A stretch of 64,000 nucleotides of DNA from Lycium barbarum (GCF_019175385.1 NC_083347.1:123078124-123142123), one strand, 5' to 3'; numbered from the stretch's first letter, positions 42,638-54,690 are shown. Notes: generated by a model not told the origin, from the sequence alone. A program made the numbers and translations.

Positions 42638-45600
42638 ATGGAGAATCGCGCGAGAATAAATGAAACTGAAGAAGAGGTTAGTTTGTTATGTCCATGAGTC
42701 TCTTTTTATCTGTGAATATAATATAATTTGTATACATATGAATTTTTTATTTTTTGAGTACTGTTTATCTTAGATTATGAAATCGTAACAAATGTTTTGA
42801 AGGACAGCATAGTTTTTATAACTTCCTTAATTAATTAATTCCCACTCTCCGCTTTTTTGCATCAAACACGCTAGCTGAATATTTTATCTTGAACGTCATG
42901 TGGGTCCATCCCCTTATTTTAGGAAAGAAAACACTTCCCTTGTTTTGAAGAAGAAAACATCTTCCTTGTCTTTGACAAATTGTCAAGTGCTTGCTTGAGT
43001 CACTAATGACATCAATAGGTTCATCTCATACCTATAAATAGGGAAGCTTTCTCATTTGCTATACATACTAAAATTGAAGAAGACAACACATCCCAAAGAG
43101 AGAAAAAATCTAAGAGAAATACTCTTAGTGAAAGGCCTAAGTAAGAGAAGGTTTTTGAGAGAATTTTTAGTAAAAAATTCTTGAGTGAAATTAGGATTGG
43201 GGTTGTGAGGTTGAGTGTTGTAAACACTTGTAATATTTCTTCTTTAATAAGATCTGCAGCAGCAACGTGGACGTAGCTCTCACATTGAGGGTGAACCACT
43301 ATAAATTTGTGTGTGCTATTTATTCTTCGCTTACATCACGACGTAAGTAGGTTCTGTCTAAGGAGGTTGGTATTTAAGTGGTCCAGTTGTGACCCTCCAA
43401 TCTTTCCTGGGAACCTGCTTACAAAGGTCGGATTTGGGATTCAAATCCTAACAACTGGTATCAGTGCAACAGGTTGTGTTGTGATTTAGAAACGATGGGA
43501 GGCGAAGATGGTACGACGCACGGCATCGGTAAATTCGATGGTACAGATTTTGCGTTCTGGAGAATGCAAATTGAAGATTATTTATATGGTAGAAAGCTTC
43601 ATGAACCTCTGAGTCCGAAACCAGAGGAGATGAAGCAAGCAGATTGGGATCTCCTCGACAGACAAGTTCTGGGAGTCACTCGGATGCTGTCGAAGAACGT
43701 TGCTCACAACGTGGCAAAGGAGAAGACCACCGCAGATATGATGAAGGTATTGTCTGACATGTATGAGAAACCTTCGGCAAATAATAAGGTATTTCTCATG
43801 AAGAAACTATTTCATCTAAAGATGATGGAAAATGCTCATGTTGCTGCACACGTAAATGAATTCAATACCATTGTAAATCAATTGTCATCGGTAAAAATTA
43901 ATTTCGATGATGAAGTGCAAGCTCTAATTTTGTTGGCATCCTTACCAAATAGCTGGGAGCCAATGAGAGCAGCGGTTAGTAATTCTGTCGGCAGTGACAA
44001 ACTAAAGTTCAACGATGTTAGGGATCGTATCCTTGCTGAGGAGGTGCGCAGGACAGATTCTGGAGAGGCATCGACGAGTTCTGCTTTTAATGTTGAAAAC
44101 AGAAGCAGAAATTATGACAGAAACTACAATCGAAATAGGGGCAGATCGAAGTCAAGGAATGGCAGGGGTCAATCCAGACCAGGACGAACACTTGAGTGTT
44201 GGAACTGTGGAAAACCAGGTCACCTCAAGAAGAACTGCAGGGCGCCAAAGAAGAAGGACCACAAGGGGGCTGGAATCAACGCTGCTACGGAAGATATTGG
44301 CGATGCGTTGTTGCTATCGGTTGACAGCCCGATAGACTCTTGGGTGCTTGACTCAGGAGCGTCCTTTCATACCACCCCACATCATGATATAATGACAAAC
44401 TACGTGGCTGGGAATCTCGGCAAAGTTTATTTAGCCGATGGAGAGCCGCTAGACGTTGTTGGCACGGGAGACATTAATTTGAAGATGTCAAATGGATCCT
44501 CGTGGAAGATTACAAAAGTTAGACATGTTCCAAAGCTGATGCGAAACCTGATCTCAGTAGGTCAGCTTGATGATGAGGGATATGATCTCAACTTTAGTAA
44601 TGGGTCTTGGAAGGTGGCGAAAGGTGCTATGGTAGTTGGCCGAGGAAAGAAGATTGGCACTCTTTACATGACGACTAGCTGTCGTGATATTGTTGCTGTG
44701 GTTGACAACACAAAGAAGACAGATTTGTGGCATTGTCGGCTGGGACATATCAGCCAGAAGGGGATGAAGCTGTTGGTGACAAATGACTTAATTCCGGAGC
44801 TGAAGACGGTGGACCTTCATACGTGTGAGAGCTGCATTCTCGGAAAATAAAAGCGAGTAAGCTTCTCAAATGCAGGCAGGGAGTTGAAGGTCGAGAAGCT
44901 GGAATTGGTGCACACAAACGTGTGGGGACCTACCACTGTCCCCTCTCTTGGAGGGTCACACTACTACGTGACCTTCACTGATGATTCAACCAGGAAGGTA
45001 TGGGTTTATTTTATGAAAAATAAATCCGATGTGTTTAGTGTATTCAAAAGATGGAAAGCCATGGTCGAGAATGAAACAAACCTCAAGTTGAAGTGTTTGA
45101 GGTCCGACAACGGCGGAGAATACACCGATGGTGATTTCAAACGGTACTGTGCCGATAATGGGATCAAGATGATGAAGACTATTCTTGGAACGCCGCAACA
45201 AAATGGAGTAGCCGAAAGAATGAACCGAACGTTGAACGAGCGTGCTCGAAGTATGAGAATACACTCTGGACTGCCCAAGACATTCTGGGCAGATGCAGTC
45301 AATACCGCGGCCTTCTTAATTAACTGAGGACCGTTAGTTCCCTTGGATTTCAGAATTCCAGAAGAAGTCTGGAGTGGCAAGAAGGTAAACCTTTCATTTC
45401 TGAAAGTGTTCGGCTGCTTATCATATGTTCATAATGATGATACGGCTAGAAGCAAGCTTGATCCAAAATCAAAGAAGTGTTACTTTATTGGCTATGGTGA
45501 CACCGAGCTTGGTTACCGATTTTGGGATGAACAAAATCGGAAGATCATCCGAAGCAGGAATGTTGTCTTCAACGAAGAGGTACTGTACAAAGACAACTTG

Positions 45601-48600
45601 CAAAAAAATTCAGAATGTCAGGATAAGGAATCGGAAATAGTCTGATTTGAGGGACTTCCCGACACCTGAGCCGCAGCCAGGTACAGCCGAGGCAGAGGAA
45701 CAAACAATTCGAGAAGGTGCTGATGAAAGTGCTGATTCTGAAACAAATAAACAGACGCCAATCACAGAACTGCGTAGATCATCCAGGATCAGGAAGCCGA
45801 TTCACAGGTACTCTCCATCCCTTAACTACATTCTACTCACTGATAGAGGGGAGCCGGAATGTTATGAAGAAGCAATGCAAGTCGATGATTCGACTAAGTG
45901 GGAGCTGGCAATGAAAGATGAGATGGATTCACTATCGGCAAATCATACATGGGAGTTAGCCGAGTTGCCAAAGGATAAAAGGGCATTGCAAAACAAATGG
46001 GTTTATCGGATAAAGGAAGAACCCAATGGAAGCAAGCGTTATAAAGCAAGGCTGGTTGCAAAGGGATTTCAATAGAAAGAATGCATCAACTATACGGAGA
46101 TCTCTCTCCCGTAGTCAAGATGGTGACTATCAGAACTGTTCTTGGACTGGTAGCAAAGGAAAATCTACATCTGCAACAGATGGACGTGAAAACTGCATTT
46201 CTTCACGGTGATCTAGACGAGGAAATCTACATGCGACAGCCGGAGGGATTCAAAGTCAAAGGAAAGGAGAATCTGGTGTGCAAACTTCAAAAGAGTGTAC
46301 GGACTAAAACAGGCTCCAAGACAGTGGTATTTAAAGTTTGACAGCTTTATGAAGAAAGCTGATTTTTCAAGGTGCGAGGCAGATCACTGTTGTTACTTCA
46401 AGAAATTTGAAGACTCGTACATGATACTGCTACTCTATGTCGACGACATGCTAATTGTAGGAGCAAACCTACAGGAGATTGATCGGTTGAAAAAAGGGTT
46501 ATCGGAAGAGTTTGCAATGAAGGATTTGGGAGCTGCAAAGCAAATCCTTGGGATGAGAATCGATCGAAGCAAGGAGGGCATCAAACTCTCACAAGAAGAA
46601 TATGTGAGGAAAGTTATCAAAAGGTTCAACATGCATGATGCCAAGCCAGTCAGCACTCCCTTGGCTGGACACTTTCGGTTGTCAAAGGATCAGTCGCCGA
46701 CAACCGAGGATGAGAAGAAGCAGATGGACAAGATACCTTATGCATCTGCAATCGGTAATCTTATGTATGCAATGATATGTACAAGGCCAGACATTGCACA
46801 TGCAGTGGGAGTTGTCAGTCGATTTATGAGCAATCCGGAAAAGCAACACTGGGAGGCTGTGAAGTGGATATTCAGATATCTGAAAGGCAGCTCGAGTTCA
46901 GCTCTGTATTTCCGAAAATCAAAAACAGGATTGCAAGGGTATGTTGATGCTGACAACGGTGGTGATGTTGATAGCAGAAAGAGCACATCCGGGTATGTTT
47001 ACACCTTCGGAAGTACTGCAATCTCTTGGGTTTCCAAGTTGCAAAAGATAGTAGCTCTCTCTAGTTGTGAGGCTGAGTACGTTGCTGTGACGGAGGCCAC
47101 AAAGGAAATGATGTGGCTACAATCTTTTCTGCGGGAATTGGATCAGGACCACGAGGGAAGTGTGCTATATTGTGATAGCCAAAGTGCCATTCATTTGGCA
47201 AAGAACCCGGTCTACCATGCTCGAACGAAGCACATACAACTCCGGTACCATTTCATTAGATCAGCTTTGGAAAATGGAGCGCTAGTGCTTGAGAAGATCG
47301 CAGGGAGTCAGAATCCAGCAGACATGCTGACAAAGGCAGTGATGATAGACAAACTGAAGCTATGTTCAATTTCAGTTGGCCTGTACGAAGTATGAAACTA
47401 GGAAAGAGCTGCTGCATCGATCAAAGTGTGAAGACTAATTAAAATTAGCCTTCAAGTGGGAGATTTGTTGGGTCCATCCCCTTATTTTAGGGAAGAAAAC
47501 ACTTCCCTTGTTTTGAGGACGAAAACATCTTCCTTGTCTTTGGCAAATTGTCAAGTGCTTGCTTGAGTCACTAATGACATCAATAGGTTCAACTCATACC
47601 TATAAATAGGGAAGCTTTCTCATTTGCTATACATACCAAAATTGAAGAAGACAACACATCCCAAAGAGAGAAAAAATCTAAGAGAAATACTCTTAGTGAA
47701 AGGCCTAAGTAAGAGAAGGTTTTTGAGAGAATTTTTAGTAAAAAATTCTTGAGTGAAATTGGGATTGGGGTTGTGAGGTTGAGTGTTGTAAACACTTGTA
47801 ATATTTCTTCTTTAATAAGATCTGCAGCAGCAACGTGGACGTAGCTCTCACATTGAGAGTGAACCACTATAAATCTGTGTGTGCTATTTATTCTTCGCTT
47901 ACATCACGACGTAAGTAGGTTCTGTCTAAGGAGGTTGGTATTTAAGTGGTCCAGTTGTGACCCTCCAATCTTTCCTGGGAATCTGCTTACAAAGGTCGGA
48001 TTTGGGATTCAAATCCTAACACGTCACACTTTAATCATTTATGATGAATGATGATCCCTCCAAAAAAGCGCAACCTCATCACTAAATGGTCTCTTCTATT
48101 ACAAAATGATCACCCGGTCGCGAAGCTTATCCAGGAGATGTTTTTTATTTGCACTCACGCCTTTTGGAAAGAGCAGCTAAATTAAGTTCTAGTTTATGTG
48201 AAGGAAGTACACCATCCTTCCAATAGTTGAAACTCAATTGGGAGATGTTTCGGCTTATATTCCTACTAATGTAATTTCCATTACTGGTGGACGAATCTTC
48301 TTATCCGCCGACCTATTCAATTCTGGAATCAGACCTGCTGACGCGTATATTCCTTGAGCCCTAAGAGGGGAGAAACCCAATACCCCTAATATGAGGTCTA
48401 TGCGGTGCAAATTGGAATTAGTCGGGTCAGTGAGTTCCAGATACCAAATGGTTCCCCAGGTCCTAGCATCTTTGTCATGTCCCGCCTGCATGTCCATGTT
48501 TAAGATCGTAGTCTCCCTTGGTTCATGCCAATGGCGGCAAAGCCAGGAATTCTAACAAAGGGATTCAAAAAAAATGTAAACTTGCATAATAAATGAATAA

Positions 48601-50854
48601 TGCAATTATCAAGGTGATTCAACAATTTATATAGATACACCAAAAGGATTACTTTTACCCTATTTGTAGAGTGTAATTTTTGGAAGAAGCCCTTTAACGA
48701 ACACACTTAGATCCGTTGCTGCTTCCGTGTTGGCCTGCTAAGTCTTTTCCCTGCCTTACCTTGCCCCATAGTCACACTATTCCAGTGCTATGCCTATATT
48801 TTTGTTTGATCCCAATGGGGTCCCGGTTGCAGAAGAATGAGTCTCCATGGGTAGTTAATGCGGTAGATGTATGTTATACTTTGATGCAGAGTTGGGTAGC
48901 ATGGGGTAGGTGGAGGGCTAGGGGTACATGATTTCCTTAAATTAGTTCGTCTAATTGAAATTTGATTATTATCGTGCCGAATTTTTCACGCAATGCAAAG
49001 CAAGGGGTTACCTGCTTCACTTGCAAAGTCATGCCTTTGGTGAATCATGCGCTTCAAAAAATGATACGCCAAGTAATCCCAGTGAGAAACAATGGATTCT
49101 TGAATCCCATCTTTGAGATGTTGGATTAATCTTGACATTATTCTACATTTGATACTGAAATTAGTTAGTGTAATTGAATTGATTATTATAGTAGTAAATT
49201 CCAATATGTTTAGTACTTTTACTTTCCCATAAACTTCAGTCCAAAGAAGCATGCGCTTCACTTATCGCTTTTAGCTTTAAGCCTGATGGAACTTGTCGAA
49301 TGACCATATCCCTTAATGAGCCTTCTGTTGTACTCTTCCAGCCCAAAGAACCTCTTTAGTTGCTTAATATTGGAAGCCCTGGCCATTGTTGTACTGCTAG
49401 AATCTTCTTGGGGTAAGTAGAGACTCCTGAAACCGAAATATAGTGACCAAGATACTACACACTTGCTGTAGCAAACTGGCATTTGGACTTCCTAGCATAG
49501 AGGTGATGTGCAGCAACAATCTAAAAGTGATCTTCAAATGTTCCACATGCTCCCTTAAAATCTTGCTGAAAATAAGTATGTCATAAAAAATAAAAATAAA
49601 AACAGAATAAACCTTCTTAGGTTTTTCTTGAAATAATGGTTCATCAAACCTTGGAAGCTGTAAGAAGCTTTAGTTAAAACAAAAGGCATAACCAAATACT
49701 CGTAATGCCCTGAGTGTGTTCTAAAAGCAGTCTTGTAGATGTCACTTGTCGGTTGGTGCTTTCCTTATTTGATGGTACCCAGACCTGAGATCCATCGTGG
49801 AGTACACATATGACCCCCTAGCTCATCAAGCAGCTTCTCGATGCAACTATGTTGTACTAACCCTTGAGATTGCAGTTCTTGTACCATCTTTTGAGAATTG
49901 TAGAACAATTAGTTGATAAGGGCTACTGTTGTATAACCATTCAGATAGAAATTATTGATGATTCTGTGTTATCTCTCAAGTAAGGAGACGATTAAAAACC
50001 CTCATCAGATAAGAAAAGATATACCAGATAGAGAGCAACCAAGTCCATTTTTGAATGAGAAGGCTAAATCAGCACCTTATTTGAGGTAGTCGCCATGGAA
50101 GATTGAGTCTGCAGGGCTTCTTAGGGTAGAAAGATCTTCCTTCAGCCTTGAAAGTATGCTACTTCTGTAGCGCGGATTTAAAGTGGACTCCCCATTCACT
50201 AGATAGAGAAGATCACCAAGATTTCACAATCCACTGCCGAATTTATTCCAATTCAAAGAGCTCGGATCGAATCGTATTCCATGAATATGATATCAATCTA
50301 GTGTGATGTACGGAATATATGACAAAGGTCGATTAATGATTGTCATTAACCCGAGACCCTTGCCCTGAGAAATAAACTTGAGCTCAATAACATCCTTCTG
50401 CACTAGGGAATACCTATATGGTCTTGTATTAACTAGGTTGCACCCTTCCTTCAGAGGAATATGGTGATCAAAGGTGTTCTCTGAAAGGCGGCAACCCCTC
50501 AGGTTCTTGGAACATTGCTTCATATTCTTGCAACACTTGCTGGACCTCAGCGGGTTCTTTATCCTGCTCTTGCTTCCCCTCCTCATTTCTATTCTTCCCC
50601 TCAGTTGGTATGACTCTACAACAACATACCCACTGTGATCCCACAAGTGGGGTCTGGGGATAGTGGGGTGTACGCAGCCCCTATATTTGTGCTCAAGAAA
50701 AACGTTTTATAAAACAGGTTTGAAGAAAATACAAGAACAAAGAAGCTGAGATGAAAAATATGAAAGAAAAGGCTAACCAATGTAAAAGAACAACAATAGT
50801 ACTACTGTTGGAGTCAGTTGGTATGACATTAACCATGAAAATTGAGCAGTGTCA

Positions 50855-50890
<36 letters not shown>

Positions 50891-53546
50891 TAATGAAGCA
50901 GAATCAACAACTTCAACTTGTGAATAACTCTTTGAGTGATAATATCTTTCCTTCATATTCAAACTTTATACTTAACCTTTTGAAGTTAAACAAGAGCTGT
51001 TTAGAATTACTTAGCCATTGTACCCTCAAGACCATGTCACAAGTGCCCAAAGGTAGCAGAACAAAATCAGCGCTGAACACAGTGCCTTGGCACGAGTTAC
51101 CATCTACCATACTGGCATCCAACAGCTCACATAGGTCTACCTTGCATCCATTTTAGCTACTTTCAAAGAAGTTATGAGTAGATATTGTGTTTATTAGAAT
51201 ATTGAGGGACCTCTCGTGGCATTATTCAGCCTCAAAGTAGTATAGCATCTATATTATTGACAACATTAATGGAAATTTCACAGGGATCAGCCATCTCCTG
51301 CAAATTGAGCAATTCTTCGCCCTCTTTCACCCTATTCCCTACTCCTTTCATTCCAGCAAAAACCAGTTGTGCCCTGGCTCTACACACATGCCCAGGTTGA
51401 TATTTCGCATCACAAATATAACAAATCCTTTATTGTTAATTAGCTTATATTGCATGGTAATACTTCTAAAAATGATTGATGTTGTTACATAGGATTTCCT
51501 TGAGCCGATGGTCTATTGAAAACAGCTTCTCTACCTCCACAAAGTAGGTGTAAGGTCTGCGTAATACTACCCTCCCCGAACCCCACTTGTAGGATTACAC
51601 TGGGTATGTTGTTGCTGCTGCTGTAAATATAACAAATCCCCTTGTCTCTCTTCTCACTTAATTCAGTTGGAGTTCGTCTCCTCCTTGTTTTGTCACCCAC
51701 AGTAGTTTGGACAGACTTAGGAAGATAGGTAGTTGGGTAGTTAAAGGCTTACCATATGTACAAGTCTATGCCGAAAGGGTTGAGGTATGATATTGAGGTT
51801 GAGGTAATTGCTGCACAACTATTTCATGCAGGAAGTAATACCTTAAGCTTATTTAGTAGTATGAAGGAAAGGGGTTGTGAAATTAGTTAACTAATTACAA
51901 AGTTAAACAGTTAGGCCCTTGATCTTTTTACGCTTTAGTCCATTAGTTGTATTTCCTTTTATTTTAATTCCCAATCTATCATGTGGCTTGAGTGGATGAA
52001 GGATATATTTAATGGAGTATTGTTTCATTTGAAGACATCGATAGAAATTCTCGTATTTGTTCCTAATTCTCTTCTCTTGGTTTCTTCTTATTGCTGCTTT
52101 CGATTCATATTCTTCTCCAATCTACATCATAGAGATGATACAATATCATTGTTGATGGCATGAATTTTCCCCACAAATTGCATTCTCTACTCTTTTTGTT
52201 TGTGCTTTAGAGTGTCTTTGTTTGATGGTGTTTATGATTGTTAACATAGTCACTCCCTTCGTTTCAACTTATATGTCTTAGTTTGACTGGGCACAAAGTT
52301 TAAGAATGTAAAGAAGACTTTTGAATCTTGTGGTCTTAAACTAAAGATATGTATGACGTACCAAAATGCTCCTTAATCTTGTGGCCTTAAACATGCCATG
52401 TGGAATATTGGAATTAAAGAGATGCTAAATTAGGAAAGAGATATTCTTTTTGAAACAGGCTAAAAAAGAAAGTAAGAAAAACAAATTGAAACAGGGGGAT
52501 TAAATATCTTTCTTTCACTAGAACTGAATGTGTCCTTTAATCATTTTGCAGCAAGACATCTTAATGCTTAAAATATTGTTATATTTCTGTGAAAGTTGCA
52601 CCATTATGGACCATATTTTGCTTTTGTTTGTTTTGATATCCTCTTGCAGATAACCATATACTTGAAGGTCACTAAAACAGTCGCTTTAAAAGTTAAGGAA
52701 TCAGACAGCATTGGCAAAGTCAAATCTTTATTACATGATAAGGAGGGCATAGCGGAATGTCTGCAGCAGCTATTTTTAAAAGGTAATCAACTAATGGATG
52801 AACAGAAGCTAGTCGATTATGGTATTACCAAAAACTCCACCCTTAATGTTTATGTTGACGATTCAGTCCCGAAGATATTTTTGGTCAAGCGACCCTATAC
52901 TAGAACTGCAATTACGGTTTATTCAAAGCTTTCCGATACTATCCAGGACGTCAAATATAGGGTTGGGGCCAAAGAAGGAATAAAATCCAACGAATTCTCT
53001 CTTATTCATGATGGGAAGTTTCTTGAAGAAGAGAAAGCCTTAGGTTTTTACAAAATCGATGGTGGATCAACCCTTCATATGGTTTTCAATCCTAGATACA
53101 AATTGCTTATTTCTGTGGTAATGCCAAAACCTGAAATCGTACAAATAGAAGTCAACCTTGCCTTAAATGTTCGCGATGTTAAAACAATTATAGAGAGCAA
53201 AGTTGGCCACTCAATAGATGATATGGATCTGTTTCTGGGAAAACAGAAACTGGAAGATTCGAAGAAATTATATCAGTATGATATCGACGAAGACTCCTTG
53301 TTACAGGTGAAGCGTGCAACAATACAGATCTTTATCAAGAAATGGAGTGGTGGACTTATAGCGCTAAATAATCTGCGGAGGGATGACTTGGTCAAGAATG
53401 TGAAGGGCATGCTTGTAAAGAAGCTAGGAATACCAGTTTATAGGCTAAAGCTTGTGTATCAGGGAAAATATTTAGATGATTCTCGGGATTTAGCAAGCTA
53501 CGATATCGGAAAGGACTCAATTTTGCATTCTGTATTTTCGTTTTAG
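42638..53546 (+). CDS. Serial ubiquitin-like repeat protein B (four UBL repeats)
   Basis: Exon 1 (42638-42676) encodes [13 protein letters not shown] and ends at a GTTAGT donor like that of A. Exon 2 (52650-53546) gives 298 residues, for 311 in total. Four ubiquitin-fold repeats parallel [76 protein letters not shown]. The frame ends after LHSVFSF; remnants of the fifth repeat persist out of frame to about 53630. No Gly-Gly end is present. The 10-kb intron contains a copia element, a plastid-DNA insertion and a gypsy fragment, so expression depends on splicing across these. Coding identity to A is high and the frame is open, which suggests it is or was recently functional. Confidence 0.75.
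42868..42898 (+). other. Plastid atpA fragment in the nucleus (NUPT), left piece
   Basis: ACGCTAGCTGAATATTTTAT and the following GAACGTCA match the atpA stretch encoding TLAEYF...ERH of plastid ATP synthase alpha. The piece is cut by the copia-2 element and resumes at 48027. The homologous place in UBL-A (about 33685) lacks it. Confidence 0.75.
42899..43453 (+). repeat. 5' LTR of copia-2
   Basis: It begins TGTGGGTCCATCCCC (one T shorter than the 3' LTR's TGTTGGGTCC) and ends TCAAATCCTAACA. TATAAATA is at 43033-43040. The primer-binding-like ACTGGTATCAGTGCAACAGG follows directly. Confidence 0.92.
43495..47395 (+). pseudogene. copia-2 gag-pol polyprotein (stops and frameshifts)
   Basis: Gag starts at 43495 ([16 protein letters not shown]) and includes the zinc knuckle [14 protein letters not shown]. 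Protease DSGAS follows, then the integrase HHCC and core ([19 protein letters not shown]), RT ([22 protein letters not shown]) and RNase H ([11 protein letters not shown]) to the stop at 47395. Lesions: stop TAA at 44848-44850 and TGA near 45325, a frameshift near 45645, a stop at 46073-46075, one missing base near 46101, and a 2-base loss near 46297. It cannot make an intact polyprotein. The family is related to but distinct from copia-1. Confidence 0.92.
47466..48021 (+). repeat. 3' LTR of copia-2
   Basis: 556 bp from TGTTGGGTCCATCCCC to CAAATCCTAACA, preceded by a purine-rich GTGGGAGATT tract and followed by the TSD CGTCA. Confidence 0.92.
48027..48339 (+). other. Plastid atpA fragment in the nucleus (NUPT), main piece
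   Basis: Read on the + strand, segments encode TLIIYD, DDPSK, a decayed SLLL...[23 protein letters not shown], then [19 protein letters not shown] and [15 protein letters not shown], the middle part of the plastid ATP synthase alpha subunit. Small indels, stops and substitutions show it is non-functional. Together with 42868-42898 the insertion is about 340 bp. UBL-A lacks it at the matching place, so it arrived after the A/B duplication or was lost from A. Confidence 0.88.
48340..49297 (+). other. UBL-B intron segment homologous to UBL-A intron
   Basis: This aligns with 33715-34277 in A, including a GGCGGA-class MITE (48532-48720). A block at about 48960-49140 is peculiar to B. At 49297/49298 the match jumps from A position about 34277 to about 37403, so some 3.1 kb present in A is missing here. 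Confidence 0.7.
50858..50889. repeat. Long poly-T tract
   Basis: About 32 consecutive T where the A copy (about 38910-38928) has a mixed CCTTGGTTTTTTG. It is probably a homopolymer expansion after the duplication. Confidence 0.85.
51429..51624 (+). mobile_element. TS-type SINE with 15-bp TSD, in the gypsy fragment of UBL-B
   Basis: The body has CCTTGAGCCGATGGTCTATTG, AGGTGTAAGGTCTGCG and TACCCTCCCCGAACCCC, with the tail GGGTATGTTGTTGCTGCTGC. AAATATAACAAATCC is found at 51414-51428 and 51625-51639. The A counterpart (about 39342) has the uninterrupted site, so this insertion followed the A/B duplication. Confidence 0.82.
51788..52129 (+). repeat. Right LTR of the gypsy fragment in UBL-B
   Basis: 342 bp, TGATATTGAGGTTGAGG to CTCCAATCTACATCA, homologous to 39500-39838. 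Confidence 0.7.
52250..52500. mobile_element. Stowaway-like MITE in UBL-B intron
   Basis: CACTCCCTTCGTTTCAACTT on the left, AAACAAATTGAAACAGGGGG on the right, with TTTGACTGGGCACAAAG in the core. It interrupts sequence otherwise shared with A near 39960 and is absent there. Confidence 0.7.
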
Positions 53547-53904
53547 AAAGGACTCACATGTCTTTTGATATTTATGTTATATGCTGTCTTGACGACTATG
53601 GAATTACAAAGGACAGAGTTGGTAATTGGAAGACGATGAACTTTTTTTGTTTTAGATTTTAGTATACCTAGTAAGTTAAATGATTTGAAACTGAAAACCA
53701 ATGCACTGGTGTTCTTTTTTTCCTGTTATCTGCTGTTTTTGCCTCTCTACATAAGTCACTTTCTTCTGCTTTTATGTAGTGATATGCTTTGACAGGTTTG
53801 TTGAATCAACCAAAGGGGGAGCTTGGATTTTTAATTTATGGGTTTTGAATTACATTCTTTTTTTTTTTTTTGTTCGCTTACTAGGTTCTGAATAGTTTAT
53901 GTGT

Positions 53905-54015
53905 TCTGAGTCGAGGGTCCATCTCTCTACCCAACAAAGGTAGGGGTAAGGTCTGGGTACACTTACCCTCCCAGACTCAACTTGTAGGATTTTATTGTGT
54001 ATGTTGTTGTAGGTT
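53905..54015 (+). mobile_element. TS-type SINE fragment
   Basis: GAGTCGAGGGTCCATC, AAAGGTAGGGGTAAGGTCTG, ACCCTCCCAGACTC and the tail TGTGTATGTTGTTGTA. It is inserted in the sequence otherwise shared with the UBL-A 3' flank (about 41540). Confidence 0.7.
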
Positions 54016-54494
54016 CAGAATAAATCATTTATACATATTAAATAAATTTTTAACACAAATATAGGGTTTGAGTATAAGCTACTGGGTTCTGCCGAACCCA
54101 AAACTGCAATGCTGGCTCTGCCCCTGCCATCAACCAGTACTCCTTTTATTCCAGTTTAAGATACTTTCATTTTTAGTCTATTCCAAAAATTTACTGTTCA
54201 GCTTTATCTTTCTAGTTTACCCTTAATGACTTGATTTTATAACGACACGAAATTCATGGCATGTTTAAGATCACAAGTTATAAATGTGTTTTTTTGCCCT
54301 TGTACTAATACTCTCTACCTACTTTCAAATGAGTACATTTTATTCCAAAAAAATTGAAGGCGGTTTATGCAAATTCACATCAAAATTAGGTACTTTAATA
54401 CTCCTAATCCGAAATCTTTCACATTATTCATGTATCAACCAAAACATACAATCTCAACAGTCAACATGTATAACATTCACAAGTGTCACCTTGT

Positions 54495-54690
54495 ACGAGG
54501 GAGGGGCCATAAATATTTTTCCTCAGCTCAACCTTGATTTTGAATTTTTTATCACATTGTATATGGTGCAGTTCATTGGCAATATTCTAAATTCAGCAAA
54601 TTATTAATTCTTCGACCAGTAAATGCTCTCTAATTTCTTTCTAGTTGGCTGGTGTTTATGATTGTTAACACAGTTTAAATAAATACCTTT
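54495..54690 (+). repeat. Relic of a UBL intron lacking the gypsy element
   Basis: The left part (CTCAGCTCAACCTTGATTTT, TATATGGTGCAGTTCATTGG) matches 34410-34530. The right part (GGTGTTTATGATTGTTAACA, ATACCTTTCTTT) matches 39938-39980. In UBL-A the two parts are about 5.4 kb apart with the gypsy element between them. Confidence 0.65.

Larger units (their letters stand above)
42899..48021 (+). mobile_element. Degenerate Ty1/copia retrotransposon (copia-2)
   Basis: 5123 bp with 555/556-bp LTRs (42899-43453 and 47466-48021) and an exact 5-bp TSD CGTCA (42894-42898, 48022-48026). The LTRs differ at roughly ten positions plus one indel by eye, so it is much older than copia-1. The polyprotein is broken. 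It sits inside a plastid-DNA insertion in the UBL-B intron, same strand as the gene. Confidence 0.93.
49298..52129 (-). mobile_element. Truncated Ty3/gypsy fragment in UBL-B intron
   Basis: Counterpart of the A-intron element from its RT region to the right LTR. It has lost the left LTR, integrase and RNase H. Remaining minus-strand pieces include the pre-[21 protein letters not shown] (about 50450), protease-linked LQGTVF-type sequence (about 51080) and the gag knuckle lead-in [15 protein letters not shown] (about 51660). The right LTR is 51788-52129. Heavily decayed. Confidence 0.75.
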
